64,000 bases of DNA from Rothia gullae (GCF_024294905.1 NZ_JANCOC010000001.1:240699-304698), one strand, 5' to 3'. Shown: positions 7,763-17,164, counted from the stretch's first letter. Notes: generated from the sequence alone by a model not told the origin. Numbers and translations: made by a program.

Positions 7763-8527
7763 TTAGAGAGTCTGGGTGGGAGCTTCCACAGCCAGGGGAG
7801 CCGGAGCAGCCGGAGCGTTCTTTGCCTTCAGAGCGGCCAGGCGAGCGTCCAGCTCGGTCTCGCGCTCCATCTGGTCCAGGGTGTTGAACTGTGCGTCCAG
7901 GGAGGAAGCTGCCAGCTCCTGCTGACCGATGACGCGTGCCTCTTCGCGGCGAACCTTCTCTTCGAAGCGGCTCATCTCGCTGGTCGGGTCCAGAACGTCG
8001 AACGCCTTCAGAGCGTCGTTCACCTGGGTCTGAGCTGCTGCAGTCTTCTGACGTGCGGTCAGCTCATCGCGCTTGTACTTGACCTCTTCAAGCTTGGAGC
8101 GCATCTTCTCCAGGCCGTCCTTGAGCTGGTTGACAACCTGAGTCTGGGAAGCCAGCTGAGGCTCAACAGCCTGTGCAGCCTTCTCAGCCAGCAGCTGCTT
8201 GTTCAGAGCAATCTTCGCGAGGTTATCGAACTTGTCAGCGTTGGCAACGTCGCCAGCTGCGCGGAACTCATCAGCCTTGTTAGAAGCTGCCAGAGCCTTG
8301 GTGCCCCACTCCTGAGCGGCCTTGACGTCCTCAGCGTGGTCCTTCTCGAGCAGACGCAGGTTGCCGATGGTCTGTGCTACTGCAGCCTCCGCCTCGCGGA
8401 TGTTGTTGGTGTAGTCACGAACCATCTGGTCCAGCATCTTCTCCGGGTCCTCAGCTGCATCAATCAGAGCGTTGATGTTTGCCTTAGTGAGCTGTGCAAT
8501 ACGGCCGAAGATGGTCTGCTTAGCCAT
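7763..8527 (-). CDS. pspA: PspA/IM30 family protein
   Basis: 254 aa of continuous coiled coil. It starts with FGRIAQLTKANINALIDAAEDPEKML, split here as the typical PspA entry (FGRIAQLTKANINALI, then DAAEDPEKMLDQMVRDY). Such proteins polymerise on the inner face of the cytoplasmic membrane and stabilise it under envelope stress. In Actinobacteria they often work with ClgR-type regulation, not visible here. A 30-residue Ala/Pro tail is not part of the core fold. The ATG is preceded by AGGAG. It is transcribed convergently with the surface-protein gene. Confidence 0.92.
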   Translation of the reverse strand: MAKQTIFGRIAQLTKANINALIDAAEDPEKMLDQMVRDYTNNIREAEAAVAQTIGNLRLLEKDHAEDVKAAQEWGTKALAASNKADEFRAAGDVANADKFDNLAKIALNKQLLAEKAAQAVEPQLASQTQVVNQLKDGLEKMRSKLEEVKYKRDELTARQKTAAAQTQVNDALKAFDVLDPTSEMSRFEEKVRREEARVIGQQELAASSLDAQFNTLDQMERETELDARLAALKAKNAPAAPAPLAVEAPTQTL

Positions 8528-8792
8528 AATCTCCTACTTTCTGTTCACGGGCTGCGGGGGAGCACTACGCTCCTCGTGAGCCGTGCCCGTATAACTAATT
8601 ATGTGGCAGATTTCTGGGTGCATGCTGTGAAAATGATGCACGCCTGATTTCTGCAACCTAAACTTTTGGTAAATTACCTCAGGTGTTTTCCGACTGGGGA
8701 AGAAAGCGGTGAGGTAAGCTAGCCACCCCGCCGGTCAGACTGTAGAAAAACCTACAGAAACCGACCGACAGAATCGTTAGCATCGGAGGCGG

Positions 8793-10859
8793 TTAGAAGC
8801 TACCGCCGTCACCGCCGCCGCTACCCCAATCGCCGCCGCCGCTGAAGCCTCCGCCCCAGCTGCCGCCGCTACTACCGCCACCGCTGTGGCCGCCGCTGCT
8901 ACCCCAGCTACTGGTGCCGGAGTTCATTGCGGTCATCAGAGCGCCCAGCAGCAGGCCCTTTGCCAGGTCACCGCCGAAGCTACCGCCGCCGCGGTCATTC
9001 TGGTTGTTGTAGTAGTTGCCGACCTCGCTCTGAGCGCGGTTCTGCGCGTCGGTCGCCTTCTGGATCGCCATGTTGGCTTCCTTCATGGCGTTCAGCGGAT
9101 CCGAAGAAGCCAAGCGCTGAGCCTGACCCAGGTGACGCTCCGCCTCAGAAACAGCGGTCAGGGTCATCGGGCCCACCGCAGCACGGCGGTTATTAATGTA
9201 GCTACGCGCACCGTTCACCGCAGCGTAGGCAGAACGCATCGTACGATCCAGGTTCTGCGAAGCCGCACGAGAACGCTCGCGGGTAGCACGCATATTCGTC
9301 ATTGCCTTATCCAGCTCGGCGGAAAGCTGACGCAGCTGGTTCGCCAGAGTCAGCGGGTCATTCGGGCGAGCCGAAGCGCTCTGGTTGACCTGGTTGAGCA
9401 CCGCCTCCATACCGGCAGCGACCGCACCCAAATCATCGCGGCGCTGAGATGCAGCCAGGCTCTTCGCCTCAGCCACGTCACGCTGAATGCTCAGCAGGTC
9501 GGTGCTCAGACCCAGCTGAGCCTGCTCCAGCTCATGCGAGCGGGTATTCACTGCCGCACCCAGCGCCTGAATCTGCGAGGCGGCTTCCTCAGCGGTGCGC
9601 AGGTGGCCAACCGCCTCCGAACGTGTGGTCGCAACAATCTCCTGAGCCTTCTCAACCTCAGCGGCGCACAACACCATGTTTGACTCCAACAGGGTAGGAG
9701 TCTTCGAAATGGGCTCCAGGGCGCTGGGCAGGTAACGTTCCTTCATAGCGTGGTACTGGGCGGCAATCTCCTCCACCGAGGCACGCAGCTGCGGCAGACG
9801 CTGAGCCAGAGCCTCAATAGACTGCGGTGCCTCCTGCTCCAGGTTGCGCAACTGAGCCAGCTTAGCGTCCTGCTCCTGAGCAATACGGGTGACTTCCTGA
9901 GAGTTATCAATAATCTCAGTCAACCAGGCACGCTGCTCAGCCTCAGTATCCGGGATGCTATCGGTCAGAAGCTGCTGACGCTGGAAGGACTTACGCATCA
10001 GATCCTCAGCACGCGCAATTTCCTGAGCGAACTCTGCGACCTGCTGATCGTTGTACTGGGCGCGCGCGAACTCGAGCTCCTGCTTCGCGTGGCTCATCGT
10101 CGTATCAGCCTGCAGCAGGGCGCTACCGGCGCGAGTGTGCAACTCCTCCAGCGGAACCTCCGGAATGGGGGAGTAGTTACGAGGCGCGCCGTAGGAACGC
10201 TGAGGCTGCTGCTGCGCGTTATTCTTCTTGCGGCGGCGGTACATCGCGTAACCACCAGCACCCACGATCGCCGCAGCACCCACACCGAGCACGCCGGATA
10301 CAACACCCGAAGAGCTACCGCCCTTCTGAGCCTCGATACCCTCAACTGCGGCAAGAGCCGCACCCGAATAGTCGCTATTCTGCAGCTTCGGTTTGATGTA
10401 GTTCTGGTACACCTTCGTCTGCTGATCACTCGACAGGGTCTTCGTGCTACCCGCCAAGAAATACGCCTGGCGAGACTCGGTAGCAATCACCAGCACCACA
10501 TCGGCAGAACCCCAATTGTTCTTCGTGGCAAGCGCCTTCGTCCAGCTCGAAGAAGTAGACGGGTTCTCAAACTTATCGATGACCACTACGTGCAAATCCA
10601 CGTTGTGCTTCTTCGACAGAGCAGAAATCTTAGACTTCAGGGTAGCGGTATCACCCAAAGAGTTCGTGGAATCGTACACGGTGGTGCCCGTAATCTGCAT
10701 CGGGTCAGCAGCCTGAGCAGACGTGCTCAAAAATGCAGAACCAGCCGGCAGAACCACCGGGGCACAAGAAAGACCTGCCGCCAGCACTGTGGCACCCAAG
10801 ATAGTGCGCAGGCGAGGGCGTGCGGGACGAATCTGACGCGCAAAGGCGTGCTCGGTCAT
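8793..10859 (-). CDS. TPM-domain membrane protein with long coiled coil and Gly/Ser tail
   Basis: 688 aa. It has a long signal peptide (to about residue 50, AQA), an extracytoplasmic TPM domain (about 55-170, with VYDSTNSLGD and ADVVLVIATESRQAYFLAG), a transmembrane helix (about 185-205), then a positively charged RRRKK stop. The cytoplasmic part is a helical coiled coil of about 400 residues, ending in a Gly/Ser/Trp-rich tail of about 60 residues. This is the layout of actinobacterial TPM-domain proteins of unknown function; TPM domains in other bacteria have been linked to photosystem repair or envelope roles. Good ribosome-binding site GGAGG before the ATG. pspA lies next downstream, which may mean a shared envelope-stress context. 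Confidence 0.8.
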   Translation of the reverse strand: MTEHAFARQIRPARPRLRTILGATVLAAGLSCAPVVLPAGSAFLSTSAQAADPMQITGTTVYDSTNSLGDTATLKSKISALSKKHNVDLHVVVIDKFENPSTSSSWTKALATKNNWGSADVVLVIATESRQAYFLAGSTKTLSSDQQTKVYQNYIKPKLQNSDYSGAALAAVEGIEAQKGGSSSGVVSGVLGVGAAAIVGAGGYAMYRRRKKNNAQQQPQRSYGAPRNYSPIPEVPLEELHTRAGSALLQADTTMSHAKQELEFARAQYNDQQVAEFAQEIARAEDLMRKSFQRQQLLTDSIPDTEAEQRAWLTEIIDNSQEVTRIAQEQDAKLAQLRNLEQEAPQSIEALAQRLPQLRASVEEIAAQYHAMKERYLPSALEPISKTPTLLESNMVLCAAEVEKAQEIVATTRSEAVGHLRTAEEAASQIQALGAAVNTRSHELEQAQLGLSTDLLSIQRDVAEAKSLAASQRRDDLGAVAAGMEAVLNQVNQSASARPNDPLTLANQLRQLSAELDKAMTNMRATRERSRAASQNLDRTMRSAYAAVNGARSYINNRRAAVGPMTLTAVSEAERHLGQAQRLASSDPLNAMKEANMAIQKATDAQNRAQSEVGNYYNNQNDRGGGSFGGDLAKGLLLGALMTAMNSGTSSWGSSGGHSGGGSSGGSWGGGFSGGGDWGSGGGDGGSF

Positions 10860-11035
10860 GGTCTTTCCTCCGTTGTCGTGAAGTATGAACGGACCTGCAC
10901 TTCACGGCGTGCTTGTTCATCGCACACCTTAGTGCTGGTCACATTATTAGTGTAGCTGTGGCACAGCCACACAGACGCACAGATACGAGAATATTGCGCC
11001 GCTGTTTGCCGACCGTTTACCGACTTCCCAGGCTT

Positions 11036-11083
11036 TATACAGGAAAGCTGGTATACAGGAAAGCCGGTATATAAGAAAGCCAG
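11036..11083. repeat. Three tandem 16-bp repeats
   Basis: TATACAGGAAAGC(T/C)GG occurs at 11036 and 11052, with a diverged third copy at 11068, upstream of the TPM-domain gene and next to a terminator. The exact 16-bp period could be a binding-site array or slippage. Confidence 0.6.
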
Positions 11084-11104
11084 GGTCTAGGCTCATGCTA
11101 GACC
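11083..11104 (-). terminator. Terminator of the 509-aa gene
   Basis: Read on the minus strand, GGGTCTAG and CTAGACCC form the stem, followed by TGGCTTTCTT. It lies 25 bp after the stop codon of the gene at 11129. Confidence 0.6.
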
Positions 11105-11128
11105 CCGGCTCACCGGCTATTCAGTTAG

Positions 11129-12658
11129 TTAGCGCCGACGGGCAATCTTCAGATTGCTCATCAGGTGCTCCACTACCTCCGCGGCATCAACATCGTGGAT
11201 ACTCTGTGCTATGCCGTTCACCACCTGAACCCGCGAAGACGAGGCGAACATCCAGCCTAAGAACTGCACAGTATTCAGCAACCTAGAACTGCGATCTGCC
11301 TGCTCCCGCATCTGCGACCACAGGATGCGGGGGACCGGCACGTCACGACCCCTATACTCCCGGGAGCTAGCGTGAGCCTCCAGAAGCTCAGCGAGCGCCT
11401 CAATATTTTCGCTCAGCTCCTTCAAATCCTCATCCGCGGCAGAGGGACCGACGAAATGCCGATCAACCAGGCTCAAAGGCATGTAACCGCTACAGCTACT
11501 CACCCACGCCAGCTTCAACCGTAGATTCTGCAGACGAAGCACCTGCCGTAGAAGCCGCGAATGGGTGCGCAGCACTGACAACGGCATGGAAGATAACCTT
11601 TTCTCCTCCGAAAGCAGACCCTCGGCACCCTCCCCGGAAAACGCCTTATACGGATCCGAGACGCCCACCAGAAGCACCGGTCCCTCGTAGTGAACGAACG
11701 CCAGAACCTCGGGCACACTCGAAAGGGAACGGATGCGCTCGCCAATGGTCGGAAGATCCTCCCCATCGGGGGCGTACTGTTCGCGGCTGAACATCAACGT
11801 CTGGATAGGCTGCTCGGCAAGGTCGGGCGAGTCATGAGCAAGCGCCCGCAAATCGGTCACAATCTCCGCCAGAACGCCGTCCTGCTCAACCTGCAGAAGC
11901 TCCTCCAGGAGCTCAATGACAGAGCGCGCCTGCAAGCTCAAAACAGCAGCGCAGAACTCCGCATCCTGAAGCTCAAGACGCACCTTCTCCAGGCGCTCTT
12001 CCAGCGTGGGCTGTACGCCCTTGAGCTCAAACTCGCTCAGCTGTTCCGAGCGGAGCATGCGGTGCGTACCATCCTCGCCGGGACGGTAGAAAAGCTCGCT
12101 AAACTCGAACGTAGACTGCACGCCCTTTAACGCCTGCTTTCGCAACTCGGGCAGAACGTCAAAGGCGACTTCGGCCATCTCATTCCAGACCTTGGTCTCA
12201 TCAATCCTCGAATCCTTACGAACAGTCTTCTTCCACGTCTCGGCAAGCTGCATAGCGCGATCTAAATCGCTCAGCTCCACAAAAGCTGCCAGCTTCTGCG
12301 CGCTCTCACGCAGATAACGCACGGCGTAGAGACGGTCGCTCAAAGAATCTGGGAGGGTATCCTCCTGCAGACGCCACCGGAAGGTACGCTCAAAGCACTC
12401 CTCGGTCAGGCTAATGACGGCGGCGCTCAAAGAGAGCGCGTGATCACGGGCAAAAGTGAACGAGCCAGGGGTATCCGCCAGATGAGGCAGGGACGTATAG
12501 AAATCCAGCGCCCCGCTCAGCTTCAGCCGAGATACCCGTATGGTCTCCTCCAGCTCGGCGGCAAGCACCGTGCGGTCAGCCTGAGCAGTCTCCTTGAAAC
12601 TGTGCAACGGAGAAACCTGCGCACGCTCGAGCGTCTGCAGGTTCATGACTGCACACAT
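11129..12658 (-). CDS. Uncharacterised 509-aa helical protein
   Basis: I do not recognise this family. The protein has no signal peptide or membrane segment and is rich in Glu, Leu and Arg. It is predicted mostly helical, with repeated leucine spacing in the middle (for example VIELLEELLQVEQDGVLAEI). A second in-frame ATG lies four codons in (12646); neither start has a strong ribosome-binding site. It begins 27 bp after the stop of the membrane-protein gene upstream and is likely co-transcribed with it. Confidence 0.6.
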   Translation of the reverse strand: MCAVMNLQTLERAQVSPLHSFKETAQADRTVLAAELEETIRVSRLKLSGALDFYTSLPHLADTPGSFTFARDHALSLSAAVISLTEECFERTFRWRLQEDTLPDSLSDRLYAVRYLRESAQKLAAFVELSDLDRAMQLAETWKKTVRKDSRIDETKVWNEMAEVAFDVLPELRKQALKGVQSTFEFSELFYRPGEDGTHRMLRSEQLSEFELKGVQPTLEERLEKVRLELQDAEFCAAVLSLQARSVIELLEELLQVEQDGVLAEIVTDLRALAHDSPDLAEQPIQTLMFSREQYAPDGEDLPTIGERIRSLSSVPEVLAFVHYEGPVLLVGVSDPYKAFSGEGAEGLLSEEKRLSSMPLSVLRTHSRLLRQVLRLQNLRLKLAWVSSCSGYMPLSLVDRHFVGPSAADEDLKELSENIEALAELLEAHASSREYRGRDVPVPRILWSQMREQADRSSRLLNTVQFLGWMFASSSRVQVVNGIAQSIHDVDAAEVVEHLMSNLKIARRR

Positions 12659-12685
12659 GAGATAGTTCTCAAGAATATCGATCTG

Positions 12686-13558
12686 CTACAGGCGCGGACG
12701 CTGAATCAGCGGAACATGATTCTCCTGCGTGCCTACCAGCAGAGGCTGCGGCACACCGCTAATCGACGGCAATGCAAAGACCTCATCCTCTGATGTCCTG
12801 ACAGAAAGCACCATGGGGTAGCGGCTGCGCTGTGCGTTCTCTAGAGGGGGAATGAGCTTGAAGTTGGTGCTCAAAGAGAAATGGTCGGAGGGCGCCGGGT
12901 TACTCTTGGGAGCCTGCGGGGTCGCTTCCTGCTGCGGGCGCTCTTCAGGCTGTGCCGGGGTGTTCTGGGGTATGCTCTGCTGCTCCTGGCCTTCTGCTGA
13001 ATGGTTCTGCGCCGAGTGGTTCTGTGCCGAGTGGTTCTGTGCCGAGTGGTTCTGCGCTGAAGAACCGGAGATACCACCGGCCTGCATTGGCTCCAGTGGG
13101 GACGGCACAGCCACCGGCTGAGGAGGCTGAGGTGAAGCTGGGTGAGGTGAGGGCGCCTGAGCCTGCTGAGTCTGCTGAGCGCTATTACCCGGCTGAGCCG
13201 GCTTTGGCTGGTAGTGCATCGGGTAGCTCACCGCGCCCTGTATTGGTTGCGAAGGAACCTGCTGAGGGGGTACTTGTTGCGGCGCAGACTGTGAAGGCCC
13301 CTGCTGATTGGGGGCCTGCGGGGGCGGTACCTGCTGATTTATCGCCTGGTTCTGCTGCTGTTGCAATACCCGCCGCCTAATCTCATGCGCACGACGGCGT
13401 GAAGGGCTCAACGACGCGAAAAACGCTACCGCTGCGCAGATTAGAATAAACAAAAGCAACGCATACAGGCGGGTAGCGCCATCCAAAGAAGACGCCATCG
13501 CCGCAGGTATGACCGGCAGTGCGCCCACAAGAGCGAAAACAGCAGAAATAATCCTCAT
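12686..13558 (-). CDS. Membrane-anchored Gln/Pro-rich protein
   Basis: 290 aa with two hydrophobic segments at the N-terminus (about 1-20 and 28-50), then a basic SRRRAHEIRRR stretch. About 170 residues of Gln/Pro/Ala low-complexity linker follow, including a four-fold SAQNH repeat. The C-terminal 70 residues look globular (YPMVLSVRTSEDEVFALPSI). The layout suggests a membrane-tethered protein with a flexible arm. No known family recognised. First gene of a probable two-gene operon with the 509-aa protein. Confidence 0.65.
   Translation of the reverse strand: MRIISAVFALVGALPVIPAAMASSLDGATRLYALLLFILICAAVAFFASLSPSRRRAHEIRRRVLQQQQNQAINQQVPPPQAPNQQGPSQSAPQQVPPQQVPSQPIQGAVSYPMHYQPKPAQPGNSAQQTQQAQAPSPHPASPQPPQPVAVPSPLEPMQAGGISGSSAQNHSAQNHSAQNHSAQNHSAEGQEQQSIPQNTPAQPEERPQQEATPQAPKSNPAPSDHFSLSTNFKLIPPLENAQRSRYPMVLSVRTSEDEVFALPSISGVPQPLLVGTQENHVPLIQRPRL
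13001..13060. repeat. Four tandem 15-bp units coding for SAQNH
   Basis: Units at 13001, 13016, 13031 and 13046 differ by only one or two bases and keep the reading frame, so copy number could change without breaking the gene at 12686-13558. Confidence 0.8.
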
Positions 13559-13696
13559 GACTTCACCATAACCCAGCTAAATCCCGGGTGCTCGCAACGC
13601 CGTTGCCTTACCGCATACTAAAAGGGAAGTAGCCGGGGTGCCGGGTGCTCTCCGCCAGTGCTTCCCGTACCCGCATCCGCCTCACAGTTAAAAGAC

Positions 13697-13736
13697 GATG
13701 CGGCGTGTGCCCTCATGTAGGGGCTCACGCCGCATC
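13697..13736 (-). terminator. Hairpin after the 55-aa membrane peptide gene
   Basis: GATGCGGCGTG and CACGCCGCATC form an 11-bp stem with further pairing inside. On the minus strand it is followed by GTCTTTTAA. Confidence 0.55.
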
Positions 13737-13867
13737 AATCATCACTCAACTCACTATCACACCCGAGCCGGTCCTCACACCGATCCTTCGGGACATACTG
13801 GGGATTCTCGCCCCTCCCGGTGCAGGGCTCTCATCTCCCGCCCCGGAAAACTATCAAACTTTATACG

Positions 13868-14035
13868 CTACCTACCGGCAGTCAGTGCATGGGTAGCCAT
13901 CGGCTGAGCCAACTCGGAGGCCTTCTCCGCACGATGACGGCGGTACACCATTCCCGAGCAACACGCCACAATACCTGCACCAATACCGATGGAGCTTGCC
14001 AAGATTGCACAGAAAATCAGGGTGCCAATCATCAT
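13868..14035 (-). CDS. Small single-pass membrane protein (55 aa)
   Basis: ATG at 14035 with AAAGGAG 9 nt upstream, and stop TAG at 13868. The product begins MMIGTLIFCAILASSIGIG and has one transmembrane helix (about 3-28) followed by the basic segment VYRRHRAEKASEL, so the C-terminus should face the cytoplasm. The good ribosome-binding site, clear helix and following hairpin support a real gene. Function unknown. Confidence 0.6.
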   Translation of the reverse strand: MMIGTLIFCAILASSIGIGAGIVACCSGMVYRRHRAEKASELAQPMATHALTAGR

Positions 14036-14398
14036 GGGTTTCTCCTTTGCCTTTGTCCTCGTCGCTATGTGTCTTCAACCTTACGGAGCAACCCTGTGTT
14101 CAAACTGTGTACCAAGAAGCATCATGCTGTGTAAACCGTGGAGAAAAACTGGGCGCTGTAAAAAAGAGAAACCTGAGAGTGAGCAGCGAACAAAGCCCCA
14201 AAATAAACTAGCCGTCGGGTGAATTGCCGGGTGCCTCAGACCGGCCCATCAGCTTCCGTTGAAAGGGCGCGAGGAAAATTCCCAGGGAACTCCCCGATAA
14301 CCAACAGGGAAAAGATACATAACACCATAAAACACCCTCTACAGTAGAAACATAGCGTGCACTCAGGGTGAGGTACACGCTCGACTCTAGGAGAACTT

Positions 14399-15712
14399 AT
14401 GACTCAAAACAACGAATGGTCTTACGGCGGCAATGACGGCGTCACGGATGCAACCCGTCCCATGCAGAATGTGAACGGACAGGCAAGCTACCAGCAGGGT
14501 CAGAACCCATACCCGCAGGCATACGCCTCTCCCGGATACACCTACCCCCAGGCAACCGCTGCTCAGGTCGCATCGGCACAGTCTGCACCCCAGAAAACCG
14601 ATAACAACAAGCGTTACGGTGCCGGCGTTGTGCTCACCGCAGCTCTGCTGGCAGCCCTCGTTGGCGGTGGCGTTGGCGCAGGCGTCGGAGGCGGCATCGC
14701 AGCATCGAATAACAGCTCCTCCAACTCCTCCTCGCGCGGCTCCGTGAGCTCCAATATCAGCAACTCCTCCACCGTGGCAGGCGTAGCAGAAACCGCGAAG
14801 AAGGTCCTGCCCTCCACCGTGACCATCATGGCCTCAAGCGGCTCAACCTCCGGCAGCGGTAGCGGCGTTGTCCTCGATAAGAACGGCCACATCCTCACCA
14901 ACCACCACGTGGTCACCCTCGAATCTTCCAACGCTGCATCCACCATTGAGGTTCGCCTGAGCGACGGCACCGTGCGCACCGCAACAGTGGTGGGCCTGGA
15001 CTCTGCCGCTGACCTGGCGGTTCTGAAGATTAACCCCTCCGGTCTGGACCTGCAGCCCATCACCTGGGGCGACTCCTCCAAGCTGGTCTCCGGCGAAGCC
15101 GTGGTTGCCCTCGGCGCGCCGTATCGTCGTAGCGAATCGGTGACCGCGGGCGTAGTCTCGAACGTCAACCGCGTGCAGCCCGCTGACACGAAGGGGCAGA
15201 ACTACATCCCCATGATTCAGGTTGATGTGCCGATCAACCACGGTAACTCCGGTGGCCCGCTGGTGAACCTCAAGGGCGAACTGGTCGGCATTAACGCGCA
15301 GGGCCAGGCAAGCCAGGACGGCGGCACCGCCGACGGTATGGCGTTCTCCATTACCTCCAACTACGCCAAGCGCATCTCCTCCGAGATTATCGCCAAGGGC
15401 AAGGCAACCCACGGCTACCTGGGCGCGAGCGTAAAGAACAGCCCCGCGGACACCGGTTCGGGCTCGTCCAAGCTCATCCCCGGTGGCGTTGAAATTGCCT
15501 CGGTAGAATCTAACAGCCCCGCCGCGAAGGCAGGCCTGCGATCCGGCGACGTCGTGATTGAAGCCGACGGTCACGCCGTGACCAAGAGCGAAGAGCTCAA
15601 CGGCACTGTACGTGCCGCAGCGGCAGGCTCTAATCTGAAGCTGAAGGTCAAGCGCGGCTCCTCCACCCGGGACATCACCGTGACCCTGGGCGACGCCGAC
15701 AGCCAGAAGTAA
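14399..15712 (+). CDS. HtrA/DegP-type serine protease with PDZ domain
   Basis: 437 aa. It has a cytoplasmic Gln/Tyr/Pro-rich N-terminal segment (1-75) and one transmembrane helix (about 78-103). A Ser/Asn linker leads to a trypsin-like domain with His170 (NHHVV), Asp205 (DLAVL) and Ser284 (GNSGGPL), then a PDZ domain (about 340-430). This is the PepD/HtrA layout of Actinobacteria: a membrane-anchored protease and chaperone acting outside the membrane on misfolded envelope proteins, often under MtrAB or SigE control (general knowledge). Start ATG follows TAGGAGAACTT. Single-gene unit with its own terminator. Confidence 0.93.
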   Translation: MTQNNEWSYGGNDGVTDATRPMQNVNGQASYQQGQNPYPQAYASPGYTYPQATAAQVASAQSAPQKTDNNKRYGAGVVLTAALLAALVGGGVGAGVGGGIAASNNSSSNSSSRGSVSSNISNSSTVAGVAETAKKVLPSTVTIMASSGSTSGSGSGVVLDKNGHILTNHHVVTLESSNAASTIEVRLSDGTVRTATVVGLDSAADLAVLKINPSGLDLQPITWGDSSKLVSGEAVVALGAPYRRSESVTAGVVSNVNRVQPADTKGQNYIPMIQVDVPINHGNSGGPLVNLKGELVGINAQGQASQDGGTADGMAFSITSNYAKRISSEIIAKGKATHGYLGASVKNSPADTGSGSSKLIPGGVEIASVESNSPAAKAGLRSGDVVIEADGHAVTKSEELNGTVRAAAAGSNLKLKVKRGSSTRDITVTLGDADSQK

Positions 15713-15804
15713 AATGCGTTTCACTATCGAACGTTGAAGATACGGCTGAGAAACACCCGCTCAGTTGCCTGTAACGTTCAGCAAGAACGCAAAATGGCGT
15801 ACAC

Positions 15805-15846
15805 AAAGAAAGCTCCCACCCCACACGCGGGGTGGGAGCTTTCTTT
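15805..15846. terminator. Bidirectional terminator between htrA-like gene and the glycosylase gene
   Basis: A perfect 18-bp stem (15805-15822 with 15829-15846) with A-rich left and T-rich right ends. Confidence 0.85.
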
Positions 15847-15889
15847 CGTTAGTACAACAAACTGTATTGGCGTTGCAGATAGGGGAGAA

Positions 15890-16537
15890 TTAGACGCCCT
15901 TGAGAACCTCACCCACACGCTTCTGCAAAGCCGGGACAACCTCCTGCTCGAACCACGGATTCTTCGCCTGCCACCTAAAATTCAGCGGCGAAGGATGCAC
16001 CAGCGGCAGAAACTTAGGAAGATAAGACTCCCACCCACGAACCGTCTCCGTCAGGTTCTTCTGCGCCTTTGGGGCGTGCACACCATCCAGGTAGTGCTTC
16101 TGAGAATAAGCCCCCACCAGCAGAATCAGCTGAACGTCCGGCATGAGCTCCAGAAGCTGCGGATGCCACTTCGGCGCGAAATCCTTACGCGGCGGGTTAT
16201 CGCCGTGCGCGCCCTTACCCGGGTAATAGAAATCCATTGGCAACAGCGAAATCAGCTCGGGGTTATAGAACTGCTCAGCCGTCACTCCCATCCACTCGCG
16301 CAACTTCACGCCGCTCGGGTCATTCCACGGGATACGGCTCTCCTGCGCGGCACGCCCAGGGGCCTGACCAATCACCACAATACGAGCATTAGGCGACGCC
16401 GAATAAACCGGCTCCCAACCCTGCTCCATGAACTCCCTATTTTGCGAATCCAAACGAATTTGCTCAGCCAGGGGAGGGCGCATCTCCAGAATCTGCTGAA
16501 CCAGAGACCCCGGCAGATTATGGTGTGCTGTAGCCAT
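15890..16537 (-). CDS. Uracil-DNA glycosylase family protein
   Basis: 215 aa from the ATG at 16537. It belongs to the uracil-DNA glycosylase superfamily: motif 1 GQAPGRAAQES, a central LLVGAYSQKHYL strand, and motif 2 HPSPLNFRW with the leucine-loop His. This resembles the uncharacterised superfamily branch rather than classical Ung, so substrate range is uncertain; it probably removes uracil or a related damaged base. No iron-sulfur cysteine set is visible. The start lies 1 bp after the trmL stop codon, so the two are likely translationally coupled. A longer upstream frame is ignored because it would overlap trmL. Confidence 0.8.
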   Translation of the reverse strand: MATAHHNLPGSLVQQILEMRPPLAEQIRLDSQNREFMEQGWEPVYSASPNARIVVIGQAPGRAAQESRIPWNDPSGVKLREWMGVTAEQFYNPELISLLPMDFYYPGKGAHGDNPPRKDFAPKWHPQLLELMPDVQLILLVGAYSQKHYLDGVHAPKAQKNLTETVRGWESYLPKFLPLVHPSPLNFRWQAKNPWFEQEVVPALQKRVGEVLKGV

Positions 16538-16538
16538 G

Positions 16539-17006
16539 CTAGATGGCGCCGCCCTCAAAACCGTTCTGACGCCACGCCTCAAAAATCGCAATGGACGCAG
16601 AATTAGCCAGGTTCAGCGAACGGCGACCCGGCTTCATCGGAATCTTCACACGCTCAGTCACATGCGAATCCTGCTGAACCTCAGCGGGCAGACCCACCGA
16701 CTCCGGACCAAACATGAACACGTCACCGGGACGGTACTCAATATCCGCATACGACGTCGAAGCAGTCGTCGTGAAAGCAAAAACACGCTCCGGAGTCAAA
16801 GCCTGCCACGCATCATCAAGGGTCTCATGCACCGTCACCACCGCCAGGTCGTGATAATCCAGACCCGCGCGGCGCAGATGCGCATCATCAAAGTTAAAGC
16901 CCAGCGGCTTCACCAGGTGCAGCTCAGCCCCAGTAATCGCAGCCAAACGGATAGCATTGCCGGTATTGCCCGGAATCTCAGGGGTATAGAAAAGAATCTT
17001 GAACAC
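16539..17006 (-). CDS. trmL: tRNA (cytidine(34)-2'-O)-methyltransferase TrmL
   Basis: 155 aa from a GTG at 17006, the normal TrmL length. It is a SPOUT methyltransferase: an N-terminal FYTPEIPGNTGNAIRLA, motif FMFGPESVGLP, and the knot motif IPMKPGRRSLNLANSASI. It 2'-O-methylates the wobble base of certain leucine tRNAs using S-adenosylmethionine. The preceding AGGA and the family start (IxxYxPEIPxNTGN) decide this start; the longer open frame is not used. First gene of a pair with the glycosylase. Confidence 0.93.
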   Translation of the reverse strand: MFKILFYTPEIPGNTGNAIRLAAITGAELHLVKPLGFNFDDAHLRRAGLDYHDLAVVTVHETLDDAWQALTPERVFAFTTTASTSYADIEYRPGDVFMFGPESVGLPAEVQQDSHVTERVKIPMKPGRRSLNLANSASIAIFEAWRQNGFEGGAI

Positions 17007-17164
17007 GTTCCTAAGTGTACCGCGCAGCCCCCGACCAGCATTGAGCGTCCCGGGGCAGTAGCGCTCGCCGACCCAGCCGCAGGTGAACACACCTGGAAGA
17101 GCACGGATAGAGCGCGATAAAATAAGCGAGGCGAAAAACCGCCGACAACCCAGCAGGAGGAACC

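Noticed and set aside
9750..10955. 401-codon plus frame opposite the TPM-domain gene
   Set aside because: Shadow of the minus-strand gene with signal peptide and TPM domain.
13001..13060. Four 15-bp repeats considered as a CRISPR-like array
   Set aside because: No spacers; the units are contiguous and code for SAQNH within a reading frame.
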